A stretch of 64,000 nucleotides of DNA from Eutrophosalina sp902522775 (lineage in GTDB: Bacteria; Bacteroidota; Bacteroidia; Flavobacteriales; Flavobacteriaceae). Positions 9,201-17,411 of the stretch are shown in pieces. Each line of letters opens with the position of its first letter. Within the stretch, counting starts at the first letter, position 1. The stretch spans positions 1-64,000 of the forward strand of contig CABYWQ010000001.1 of NCBI GenBank assembly GCA_902522775.1, read 5' to 3'. The notes below the pieces were generated by a model, which saw nothing but the letters and a program-made list of their open reading frames with translations, was not told where the DNA came from and did no database searches. The position numbers were made by a program, and so were the translations under genes.

Positions 9201-10412
9201 TTAGATTAAAGTTATGTACCAAATAGAAAAAAATAATAAAAATATAATTCCAGAAATACAATAAATGTTCATCCACTTAGATAATTTATATTTTTTTGGA
9301 ATGAAACTACTTGACATTAGAATATAATTAATAATTGCATAAAAGGGTGCTGTTAAAAATGACAGAACTGTTGCTATTTTAACAAGCGTACCCATCTCAG
9401 ACATAAAAAATATAAAAATAATAACTGTACCAAATGCTAAAATTGTAATCCAGCTATTGTAATCATTAAATCTTTTAAATTTTAGAAGATCAATTGTCTT
9501 ACTCATGGCTCTTGGAGAGGCATCCAAACATGTTATAGTTGTACTGAACATTGTTGTAAATGCAGCTATTGCAATAAATATCATCATACCTTTTCCAAGA
9601 TTAGACGTATATAGATTAATTAACTGTGAAGCAAAAACTGCCCCTGATTCAGAAAATTTATCGCCAGACCCGTACATAACATAAGCACCCAATCCTAAGA
9701 AACTCAAACCTAAAAAAATAGTTATTATGTATCCAACATTAAAATCAAATTTAGCTGTGGTATAATTTGATTTCTTTTCAATTTTAATTTTTTCATTTGT
9801 CCATATTGACTGCCAAATTGAAATATCAAGTGGAGCAGGCATCCAACCCATGAATGCAGCTAAAAAAATAATTCCCTCAGAATTTTTTGGAATAACTTGA
9901 TCATAATCAAAAATTATCTCATTATTTAATGATGATGAAACAAGTGCTATAAAGGTTGATATAGCAAGTATCATAATAATAAACTTCATTAAATTATCTA
10001 ACAATTTATATTTACCAATCATTAGTATTAAATATGAAAAAACAATGATCATAAAAGCCCAATAAGTGATGTTGTCAGTTATACCAAAAAGTTCAATAGC
10101 TAGTCCAGCTGTTACAATTGTTACAGCAGCCTGAATTGTAAATATTGTTACTAATGATAATCCAAAATAGATTAATAAAATACTCTTACTTATTTTTAAG
10201 TATCCATCTAACATAGTTTCACCAGTTGCATAAGTATATTTAGTTCCAAACAAGAAAAAAGGATATTTAAAAAAATTGCACAATATTAGAACCCAAGTCA
10301 AACCAAAACCAAATTCTGCTCCAGCTTTTGTTGATTGTACCAAATGAGAAACTCCAATAGCAGCACCTGCAAAAAGTAATCCAGGTCCTAATTTATTTAT
10401 AAATTTTTTCAC
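9201..10412 (-). CDS. Nramp-family-like transporter with non-canonical metal-site motifs
   Basis: A 403-residue protein with about eleven hydrophobic helices and a GPGLLFA start typical of Nramp (SLC11) divalent-metal transporters. The two metal-site motifs are altered. The DPGN of helix 1 reads GVSH (residues 20-23), and the MPH of helix 6 reads MPAP (191-194, before LDISIWQS). The ion is therefore probably not the classical Mn/Fe pair, and this belongs to a divergent Nramp-related clade. Its start overlaps the end of the sigma-factor gene by 4 nt, so the two are translationally coupled. It may carry a different cation or use a different coupling; this is inference. Confidence 0.8.
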   Translation of the reverse strand: MKKFINKLGPGLLFAGAAIGVSHLVQSTKAGAEFGFGLTWVLILCNFFKYPFFLFGTKYTYATGETMLDGYLKISKSILLIYFGLSLVTIFTIQAAVTIVTAGLAIELFGITDNITYWAFMIIVFSYLILMIGKYKLLDNLMKFIIMILAISTFIALVSSSLNNEIIFDYDQVIPKNSEGIIFLAAFMGWMPAPLDISIWQSIWTNEKIKIEKKSNYTTAKFDFNVGYIITIFLGLSFLGLGAYVMYGSGDKFSESGAVFASQLINLYTSNLGKGMMIFIAIAAFTTMFSTTITCLDASPRAMSKTIDLLKFKRFNDYNSWITILAFGTVIIFIFFMSEMGTLVKIATVLSFLTAPFYAIINYILMSSSFIPKKYKLSKWMNIYCISGIIFLLFFSIWYITLI

Positions 10413-10912
10413 TTTAATTCTAGTATTTCACTTAAAATTTTTTTTGCCCTGTAGATTTTTATTTTCACTGTATTTACAGGTTGATTAATCTTTTTGGAAA
10501 TCTGACTAATGGTTAAATCTTCAATATATTTTAATTTTATTATTTCCTTATACATTGGCTTTAATTCTTCAATTTTTTCATTTAAGTGAATGAATTTTTC
10601 TTTGTTAATAAGTTCTTGTTCTGGATTAGTATTATTTTTGAAGCCTACAAAATTAATATTATCAATATTTTCAAATCTTAACTTTTTCTTTTTAAAATGG
10701 TCATTTAATTGATTTTTAGCTATTGAAATAATCCAAGTTTTAAATTTATATTTTTTATCAAAAAGATCAATTTTTTCAAATGCTTTTGAGAATGATTGAA
10801 TTGTAATTTCTTCTGAGAGAAAGTCATCATTAGTCTTTTTTAATAAAAAGTTATGGACATAATTCCAATTGTGATTTAATAAATCATCAAATGACAAATT
10901 AGTTTTTTTCAA
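10409..10912 (-). CDS. RNA polymerase sigma factor, sigma-70/ECF type
   Basis: A 167-residue protein with sigma region 2 (about 10-80: LSEEITIQSFSKAFEKI, then FKTWIISIAKNQLNDHFKK) and region 4 (about 110-165: MYKEIIKLKYIEDLTISQISKKINQPVNTVKIKIYRAKKIL read in parts as a helix-turn-helix). Size and two-domain layout are those of an ECF sigma factor. No anti-sigma gene is adjacent; instead the next gene, overlapping by 4 nt, is the Nramp-like transporter. It belongs to a minus-strand run starting with the DUF1573 gene. Target promoters are unknown. Confidence 0.9.
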   Translation of the reverse strand: MKKTNLSFDDLLNHNWNYVHNFLLKKTNDDFLSEEITIQSFSKAFEKIDLFDKKYKFKTWIISIAKNQLNDHFKKKKLRFENIDNINFVGFKNNTNPEQELINKEKFIHLNEKIEELKPMYKEIIKLKYIEDLTISQISKKINQPVNTVKIKIYRAKKILSEILELK

Positions 10913-10925
10913 AATGAGGGTATAA

Positions 10926-11132
10926 TTAATTTAGATTAACTGAAGGTTTTTTACACTCTTTTTCCTCAGGGAGTTTTCCACAAATTCCACATGGTTTATT
11001 TACATTATTTAGAAATGGACTATTACTTGCACAAGTTCCGGAAAACTTTCCATCTTTTTTTAAAACTATTTTTATAGAAATACCAACAAATGCCAAAGCT
11101 AATAATGCAACAGTAATAATATAAATTTCCAT
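10926..11132 (-). CDS. Small membrane protein with Cys-rich tail, conserved in Flavobacteria
   Basis: A 68-residue protein with one N-terminal transmembrane helix (about 3-23) and a soluble tail with four cysteines (in SGTCASNS, PCGICG and KECKKP). The order helix, KKDGKFSGTCAS, then a C-x-x-C is one I recognise from small uncharacterised flavobacterial membrane proteins. The cysteines could bind a metal or form disulfides, but nothing in the sequence decides this. It lies between murB (3 bp) and the sigma factor gene (13 bp) and is probably co-transcribed with them. Confidence 0.7.
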   Translation of the reverse strand: MEIYIITVALLALAFVGISIKIVLKKDGKFSGTCASNSPFLNNVNKPCGICGKLPEEKECKKPSVNLN

Positions 11133-11135
11133 CTT

Positions 11136-12140
11136 TTAAACAACAGTAACTTCTTCCTCAAGCAAGATATCAAATTTTTTATAAACACTTTCTTTTATTC
11201 TTTGAGAAAAACTAAAAATGTCAATACCTTTTGCATTACCTAAATTAATAATAACTAAAGATTGATTCTTATGAACACCAACGTTATTAAACTTTGTTTT
11301 TTTGAATCCACACATTTCAATTAACCATGCAGCTGGAACTTTAATTAAATTGTGATTAACTTCGTAATATGGTATATCATCAAACTTAGAACATAATCTC
11401 TCTAATTTTTTATTATTAATAATAGGATTTTTGAAAAAACTCCCAGCATTCCCCAATTCATTATAATCAGGAAGTTTTTTTTCTCTTATTTCTTTTACAA
11501 TTTGAGCTATATCTTTTATTGATGGTTGAGATATTTGTCTTTTTTTTAATGCAGACAAAACTGAACTGTAATCTGATATTATTTTATGATTGCTTTTTTT
11601 TAAAATAAAATTGACCTTAGTTATTGCAAATTCATTTTTTAATTCTTTTTTAAATATTGACGATCTATATCCAAAATCACAATCAGGATTTTTGAATGTT
11701 TTTTTCTCTAAATTTTTTATAAATATTCCTTCACAACTATGAATAACATCATTTACTTCTTTTCCATATGCACCAATATTTTGGATTGGAGCACTACCAA
11801 CATTTCCAGGTATTAGAACTAAATTTTCAATACCACCAAAGTTTTTATTTACACACCACCACACGAATTCATCCCAATTTACACCAGCACCAACTGATAT
11901 CAAGACTTCATCATCTTTTTCGTGGAATATTTCAATTCCTTGAATTTGTATCTTAAATATTGGTATAGATATAAATTTACTTTTCAATAAAATGTTGGTA
12001 CCACCGCCAAGAATAATTTTTTCTTGCTGTCTAATATTGTAATCAATTGTATGAAAATCATTAATTGAGTTAATTAAAAATAATTTAGATGAGTAGGATT
12101 CAACTCCAAAAGAATTTAGTTCTTTAAGTGAGTATTTCAA
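11136..12140 (-). CDS. murB: UDP-N-acetylenolpyruvoylglucosamine reductase
   Basis: A 334-residue FAD enzyme that reduces UDP-GlcNAc-enolpyruvate to UDP-MurNAc in peptidoglycan synthesis. Landmarks are the FAD-binding GGGTNILL near residue 45, PGNVGSAPIQNIGAYG near 110-125, the YRSSIFK motif near 160, GNAGSFFKNP near 230 with the proton-donor Ser, and PAAWLIEMCGFK near 270. The length is that of the type I MurB. Its start overlaps the end of the DUF1573 gene by 4 nt, implying coupled translation. Confidence 0.95.
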   Translation of the reverse strand: MKYSLKELNSFGVESYSSKLFLINSINDFHTIDYNIRQQEKIILGGGTNILLKSKFISIPIFKIQIQGIEIFHEKDDEVLISVGAGVNWDEFVWWCVNKNFGGIENLVLIPGNVGSAPIQNIGAYGKEVNDVIHSCEGIFIKNLEKKTFKNPDCDFGYRSSIFKKELKNEFAITKVNFILKKSNHKIISDYSSVLSALKKRQISQPSIKDIAQIVKEIREKKLPDYNELGNAGSFFKNPIINNKKLERLCSKFDDIPYYEVNHNLIKVPAAWLIEMCGFKKTKFNNVGVHKNQSLVIINLGNAKGIDIFSFSQRIKESVYKKFDILLEEEVTVV

Positions 12141-12562
12141 AGATTATATTTTTTTTTATCACCATCTTCTTCTTCTTCTTCTTCTTCTTCTTCAAGGACT
12201 TCCCCTTTAATTCTTAGAACGACATTTGAATTAATTGCATTAGAGCTGACACTGATAGCTTTAATGAAAACACCAATTCTTTTTGTATCGTATTCTACTT
12301 CAATTTCCGCAGACTCACCAGGTTTAATTGGTTGATCAGGCTTTTTAGGAACAGTACAGCCACATGATGAGGATATTCTATTAAAAACCAAAGGAGCTTC
12401 GCCAATATTGGTGAATTTAAATATTCTTTTACCATCAGAGTCATATTCAATTTCACCATAATCTATTAAATTTTCTTCAAATTTTATTTCTGCTTTTTTT
12501 TCTTGACTGAAAGCTAAAAAACATATAAATAAAGTAATAATGGATAAAACCTTATATTTCAT
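12137..12562 (-). CDS. DUF1573 periplasmic protein with poly-glutamate tail
   Basis: A 141-residue protein with a signal peptide (residues 1-19, cut after FSQ) and one DUF1573 domain (about 24-120) of immunoglobulin-like type: FKFTNIGEAPLVF, the SSCGCTVP motif and a W-less YDTKRIGVF strand. The tail is nine consecutive Glu codons then DGDKKKYNL; the Glu run is encoded by a pure GAA trinucleotide repeat at 12167-12193. It begins the minus-strand run that continues into murB, and it diverges from valS. The function of DUF1573 is unknown; it is common in Bacteroidota periplasmic proteins. Confidence 0.88.
   Translation of the reverse strand: MKYKVLSIITLFICFLAFSQEKKAEIKFEENLIDYGEIEYDSDGKRIFKFTNIGEAPLVFNRISSSCGCTVPKKPDQPIKPGESAEIEVEYDTKRIGVFIKAISVSSNAINSNVVLRIKGEVLEEEEEEEEEDGDKKKYNL
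12167..12193 (-). repeat. GAA trinucleotide repeat, nine units, in DUF1573 coding sequence
   Basis: Nine uninterrupted TTC units on the plus strand encode nine Glu residues in the minus-strand gene. A repeat of this purity can gain or lose units by slippage without breaking the frame, changing only the length of the acidic tail. Confidence 0.9.
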
Positions 12563-12646
12563 ATTGTTATAATTATTAATAAAAATAATTATTTAATATT
12601 CTAATACAAAAAAATAGGTTCTCTTTTAAATATCTGTTCAGTTAGT

Positions 12647-12654
12647 TACTTTTG
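12647..12654 (+). promoter_or_regulatory. Probable promoter of valS
   Basis: TACTTTTG matches TAnnTTTG, with a TTTT run 19 bp upstream at the -33 position, 14 bp before the valS start. No Shine-Dalgarno sequence is visible, as usual in this phylum. Confidence 0.55.
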
Positions 12655-12668
12655 CTTAAAATATTGCA

Positions 12669-15284
12669 ATGATTACTGGAAAAGCTTATAAACCTAAAGA
12701 TGTTGAAGAGAAATGGCTTGCTAAATGGAAGAAAAATAATAGATATTCTTCTCAACCTAATAATAAAAGTCCGTATACCATTGTAATACCTCCTCCTAAT
12801 GTAACTGGAATTTTACACATGGGGCATATGTTAAATAATACTATTCAAGATATTCTGATTAGAAAAGCCAGGTTAGATGGATTTAATGCTTGTTGGGTCC
12901 CTGGAACTGATCATGCATCTATAGCAACTGAAGCTAAGGTTGTCAAAATGCTAAAGGAAAAAAATATAAATAAGCATGAGATATCAAGATCAGAATTTAT
13001 AGATCATGCATGGGAATGGACTAATAAGCATGGTGGGATCATAATTGATCAGTTAAAAAGAATTGGGTGTTCATGTGATTGGACTAGAACTAAATTTACT
13101 CTCGATGATGACTTATCAGAATCTGTAATTGAAATGTTTATAAAATTATTTAAAGATGGTTTAATTTACAGGGATAAAAGAATAGTTAATTGGGATCCTG
13201 AGGCAAAAACTACCCTTTCGAATGAGGAAGTGATTTATGTTGAAAAGGATTCAAAATTATTTTTTCTAAAATATAAAATTCAAGATTCTGATGAATATAT
13301 TAGTGTCGCAACTACAAGACCTGAAACAATATTTGGTGATTCAGCAATAGCGATTAATCCAAATGATAAAAGATATAAAAAACTAAAGGGAAGTAAAGTA
13401 ATTATTCCAATTGTAAATCGCTTGATACCAATAGTTTTCGATGAAATGGTAGAAAAAGATTTTGGAACAGGATGCCTTAAAGTAACGCCAGCACATAGTG
13501 AAAAAGATTTTTCTATTGGTATTAAACATAAACTTGAATCTATTAATATTTTTAATGACGATGCAACATTAAATAAAAATGGCCAACACTACAACGGATT
13601 AGATAGGTTTTTAGCTAGAAAAAAAATAGTTGCCGAATTGGATGAAAAAAAATTACTATTAGACACTAAAAAATATAAAAATAAATTATCTATTTCTGAA
13701 AGAACCTCATGTGTAGTTGAACCTAAACTATCAATTCAATGGTTTCTCAAAATGGATTTATTGTCTAAACCAGCTCTTGATGCTGTTATTAATGATGAAA
13801 TCAAATTTTATCCAAAGAAATATGTAAATACATATAAACATTGGATGCAGAACATCAGAGATTGGAATATTTCAAGGCAATTATATTGGGGCCACAGAAT
13901 TCCCGTGTATTATTGTAATAAGAATAAGTCTAAATATGTTGTAGCAAAATCAAGAAATGAAGCTATTGAAGAGTTTAAAAAAATAGATTCAAATATTGAT
14001 ACAAGAGAAATTTTTCAAGAAAATGATGTGCTTGATACATGGTTTTCATCATGGCTATGGCCGATAAGTGTTTTTGATGGGGTTAGAAAACCTGTAAATA
14101 ATGATGTCAATTATTATTACCCGACTTCAACAATTGTAACTGGTCCTGATATTATTTTTTTCTGGATTGCGAGAATGGTAATCAGTGGATTATATCTAAG
14201 GAACGAAAAACCTTTTGAAAATGTTTACTTTACAGGTATTGTAAGAGATAATAAAGGAAAAAAAATGTCAAAGCAGCTAGGTAATTCACCTGATCCGATC
14301 GAATTAATTGAAAAATATGGTGCAGATAGTGTTAGGGTTGGACTACTTTTTTCTGCACCTGCAGGCAATGATTTATTATTTGATGAATCGTTATGTATTC
14401 AGGGTAGAAATTTTACAAATAAATTATGGAACGCTTTTAGATTATTTGAAACTTTTAAAGTCTCTGGTGAACTTGATCAAAAAGATAGTACGATTCAAGC
14501 TATCAAATGGTTTGAATCAAAATATAACCTCAAAGTCAATAAAATTAATCGATGTTTTAAAAATTTTAAAATATCTGAGGCTCTAATGATAATATATAAG
14601 TTAGTTTGGGATGATTTTTGTTCAATTTTTCTAGAGATAGTAAAGCCAAAATTTGGTAATGAACTTTCACAAGAATCATCACTTGTAATAAAATCATATT
14701 TTAATAAAATTTTGGTTTTAATTCATCCCTTTATGCCTTTCATAAGCGAAGAATTATTCGCAAAACTAAATATAAAAAAGGAGATAATCTCTGAGAATTT
14801 AATTTGGCCAAAATCAGGCTCCATTGATAACAGTTTTTTACGCGATTTTGATGATCTTATTCTTATAGTATCCAAAGTAAGAAATTTTAAAAAGCAGAAG
14901 AATATTAGTTTTAAAGATGAATTATCAATTTTTCATCAGAATAAAAACATAAATGAAAGTCTTTCATCAGTTTTTAAAAAACTAACAAACTGTAAATTGA
15001 TTTTTTCTGAAGATGTAGATTCTAAAGATTTAAGTACCATTGTTGTAGGAAAATATAAATATATTGTGGACTTCAATCAGGATTCAACAGAAGATGATAT
15101 AATTGAACTTAGAAAAGCTTTGGATTATAATTTAGGCTTTAAGGATATAATTGAAAAAAAATTATCAAACTCTAAATTTATTAAAAACGCACCTGATAAT
15201 GTTATCCAAGGTGAAAGAAATAAATTAGACGATGTTTTGAAAAAAATTGAAATTATTAAACAAACAATTTCTAAAAAAAATTAA
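12669..15284 (+). CDS. valS: Valyl-tRNA synthetase
   Basis: An 871-residue class I synthetase charging tRNA-Val. The HIGH-type motif is in NVTGILHMGHML (about 44-55), the editing domain CP1 is visible with TTRPETIFGD and GTGCLKVTPAHSEKDF, and the KMSK motif is in GKKMSKQLGNSPDP near 530. The C-terminal ~70 residues form the coiled-coil arm of ValRS (NKLDDVLKKIEIIKQ). Full length. Its 3' end meets the convergent psd gene with a 4-nt overlap. Confidence 0.97.
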   Translation: MITGKAYKPKDVEEKWLAKWKKNNRYSSQPNNKSPYTIVIPPPNVTGILHMGHMLNNTIQDILIRKARLDGFNACWVPGTDHASIATEAKVVKMLKEKNINKHEISRSEFIDHAWEWTNKHGGIIIDQLKRIGCSCDWTRTKFTLDDDLSESVIEMFIKLFKDGLIYRDKRIVNWDPEAKTTLSNEEVIYVEKDSKLFFLKYKIQDSDEYISVATTRPETIFGDSAIAINPNDKRYKKLKGSKVIIPIVNRLIPIVFDEMVEKDFGTGCLKVTPAHSEKDFSIGIKHKLESINIFNDDATLNKNGQHYNGLDRFLARKKIVAELDEKKLLLDTKKYKNKLSISERTSCVVEPKLSIQWFLKMDLLSKPALDAVINDEIKFYPKKYVNTYKHWMQNIRDWNISRQLYWGHRIPVYYCNKNKSKYVVAKSRNEAIEEFKKIDSNIDTREIFQENDVLDTWFSSWLWPISVFDGVRKPVNNDVNYYYPTSTIVTGPDIIFFWIARMVISGLYLRNEKPFENVYFTGIVRDNKGKKMSKQLGNSPDPIELIEKYGADSVRVGLLFSAPAGNDLLFDESLCIQGRNFTNKLWNAFRLFETFKVSGELDQKDSTIQAIKWFESKYNLKVNKINRCFKNFKISEALMIIYKLVWDDFCSIFLEIVKPKFGNELSQESSLVIKSYFNKILVLIHPFMPFISEELFAKLNIKKEIISENLIWPKSGSIDNSFLRDFDDLILIVSKVRNFKKQKNISFKDELSIFHQNKNINESLSSVFKKLTNCKLIFSEDVDSKDLSTIVVGKYKYIVDFNQDSTEDDIIELRKALDYNLGFKDIIEKKLSNSKFIKNAPDNVIQGERNKLDDVLKKIEIIKQTISKKN

Positions 15285-15928
15285 GTTGCTATTATTGTTT
15301 CTCCTCCTCTAACTTTTTCATTTAATTTTACATTAATTTTACAATTAACTGGCAGGAAAATGTCAACTCTTGAACCAAATTTTATAAATCCTGCATCTTC
15401 ACCTTGAGTTACAACATCGTTAACATTTGCATAATTAACAATCCTTCTTGCTAAAGCCCCTGCAATCTGTCGATATAAAACATTTCCAAAATTATCAGTT
15501 TCTAATACAATAGTTGTTCTTTCATTTTTTTCGGAGGATTTTGGATGCCATGCAACTAAATATTCACCTGGATGATATTTACTAAAAATCACTTTCCCAC
15601 AAATAGGATATCTTGTAACATGAACATCAATTGGTGACATAAAAATTGAAACCTGAATTCTTTCATCTTTAAAAAATTCGTTTTCAAAAACTTTTTCGAT
15701 AATCACAATTTTTCCATCTACAGGTGACAAGATGTGACCTTTATTTATTTTAGTATTTCTTTGCGGATTTCTAAAAAATTGAAGAATTAATACTAAAATA
15801 CTTAGTGATAATAATTGTGCAAAAGTTATAACTAAACTTTCATCAAAAATGTACTCAAGAAGGACAATATCGATGACTGTTACACCTAAAAAAATTAAAA
15901 TTATTTTATGACCTTCCTTGTGAAACAT
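15281..15928 (-). CDS. Phosphatidylserine decarboxylase family protein
   Basis: A 215-residue proenzyme of the short PSD type, which makes phosphatidylethanolamine from phosphatidylserine using a pyruvoyl group made by self-cleavage. Two N-terminal membrane helices (about 10-50) are followed by LSPVDGKI near 67, SIFMSPIDVHVTRYP near 95 and FGSRVDIFLP near 185, where the Gly-Ser pair is the cleavage site. Last gene of the operon rsfS-ftsH-LUD-cdsA-psd; it starts directly after cdsA (adjacent bases), so the two phospholipid genes are coupled. Confidence 0.93.
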   Translation of the reverse strand: MFHKEGHKIILIFLGVTVIDIVLLEYIFDESLVITFAQLLSLSILVLILQFFRNPQRNTKINKGHILSPVDGKIVIIEKVFENEFFKDERIQVSIFMSPIDVHVTRYPICGKVIFSKYHPGEYLVAWHPKSSEKNERTTIVLETDNFGNVLYRQIAGALARRIVNYANVNDVVTQGEDAGFIKFGSRVDIFLPVNCKINVKLNEKVRGGETIIAT

Positions 15929-16747
15929 TTAAAAATTTAAAAAATTAAAAGAATACATTAGATATAGAAATGGGGCACTAAAAATAAGACTATCCAAACG
16001 ATCATAAATTCCACCATGACTTTTTAAAATTTTTCCACTGTCCTTGATTCCTGATTGTCTTTTGAACTTTGACTCAATAAGATCTCCAATTGAACCTAAA
16101 AAAGCCGTAAAAAGCCCTATTAATGAAAGTTCCAATAGATTATCATAATCTGTCATAATACCAAAAATCAATGAAATTATTAAAGCAAAAAATAAACTTG
16201 CTATTAATCCCTCAATAGTTTTTTTTGGAGAAATAGATTTCATCAGTTTCCTTTTTCCAAATTTAATTCCAATTAAATATCCAGCAGAGTCAGATGACCA
16301 AATAACCACAAGTAAAAAGAGTATTTTTAATGGGTTATAATTATTTTGTGAAAAAGGTAATTGAAACAGGAAGTATAATGATAATATAACATGAAATATT
16401 AATATTAGGAATAAAATTTTTTTTTTGAATTTAAAAGATTTATTTAGAATTAAATTAAAAAACAAATAAAGATTTATTATCAAAGTCATAGCTAACAAAA
16501 TATTTGAAAGTGTACTTTCATTTTCTAAAAAAAAAACTAACATTAAATATGTAGTTAAACCTATAAATGAATTATAAAAATTAAGCTTTGAAATTCTTAT
16601 AAATTCTAAAATTACCAAACTAGTCAAAACAATTCCAAGTCCTAAAAAAACCTCATCGTTGTAAAAAAGTGAAAATAAAAATATTGATGAATAAATTATT
16701 GCAATAAAACTTCTGTTAACAAAATTTGTCATCTTACAAATCCTCAA
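15929..16747 (-). CDS. cdsA: Phosphatidate cytidylyltransferase
   Basis: A 272-residue integral membrane enzyme that makes CDP-diacylglycerol, the precursor of bacterial phospholipids. Seven or more hydrophobic helices are visible. The family signature is at the C-terminus: SPKKTIEGLIASL, then GSIGDLIESKFKR and GIKDSGKILKSHGGIYDRLDS, containing the paired acidic metal-binding residues. It overlaps the upstream LUD gene by 14 nt and abuts psd. The better start may be the next ATG (MTNFVNRS, codon 6). Confidence 0.95.
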   Translation of the reverse strand: MRICKMTNFVNRSFIAIIYSSIFLFSLFYNDEVFLGLGIVLTSLVILEFIRISKLNFYNSFIGLTTYLMLVFFLENESTLSNILLAMTLIINLYLFFNLILNKSFKFKKKILFLILIFHVILSLYFLFQLPFSQNNYNPLKILFLLVVIWSSDSAGYLIGIKFGKRKLMKSISPKKTIEGLIASLFFALIISLIFGIMTDYDNLLELSLIGLFTAFLGSIGDLIESKFKRQSGIKDSGKILKSHGGIYDRLDSLIFSAPFLYLMYSFNFLNF

Positions 16748-17396
16748 GCAATATTAAATAAAGGTTCTTCGAGCTTGTTCCATATGTGAGAAAATTTAAT
16801 TTTTCATTCTCTTCACAATTGAAGTTTTTTATAGATGTAATATTTGAAGGCAGATTATTTGAATATTTAATTCTTATTCCCTCAAGACCTTTGCTCACTG
16901 TCTCAGATAATTGACTAGTTTTTGCTAATACAATAATATTTATAGGAATATCTTTTATTTTATAAGATTTTATTTGATGAGCACTTACCAAAATACTTCC
17001 ATCCTTTGCAACTAGAAATTCACATCCAGTAATTAAAAGATTTGAATTCAAGTTGGTTTTATTAGTCTCAAAATTTATATCATTAAAAAAGTCATTGATT
17101 AGATTTTTTTTAAAGCAAAGTATAGTTTTTTTATTCCAATTATTTTCATCCAAAATCTTTTGAAAAAAATCATTACATTCTTCACGCGTAGATGCATAGA
17201 GAAACTTACCTCCATTTTCACTAAAGTTTTTAGTAAATCGTTCTTCAATATATTCATCTTTTTTAGGTAAGTATTTGTAATCTAACTCTTTTTCCTTTGT
17301 TTCATCTTCATTTTTTTTATTTCTGAAAAATGATTTAAAAAAGTTTTTCAATTGGATAGTTTTGTATAAATATAAATTATACATTCCAAAAAACAA
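16734..17396 (-). CDS. LUD-domain protein
   Basis: A 220-residue protein whose C-terminal half matches the LUD (LutC/LutB-like) fold: NLLITGCEFLVAKDGSILVSAHQ near 120-145, then IIVLAKTSQL and the late FLTYGTSSKNLYLILLEDL. The N-terminal ~60 residues are charged and flanked by an unusual hydrophobic start (MFFGMYNLYLY), so the true start may lie a few codons in. In lactate-using bacteria LutC acts with LutA/B, but this single gene between ftsH and cdsA is a flavobacterial arrangement whose function is unknown. Confidence 0.8.
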   Translation of the reverse strand: MFFGMYNLYLYKTIQLKNFFKSFFRNKKNEDETKEKELDYKYLPKKDEYIEERFTKNFSENGGKFLYASTREECNDFFQKILDENNWNKKTILCFKKNLINDFFNDINFETNKTNLNSNLLITGCEFLVAKDGSILVSAHQIKSYKIKDIPINIIVLAKTSQLSETVSKGLEGIRIKYSNNLPSNITSIKNFNCEENEKLNFLTYGTSSKNLYLILLEDL

Positions 17397-17411
17397 GGGT
17401 GATTCAAAATA

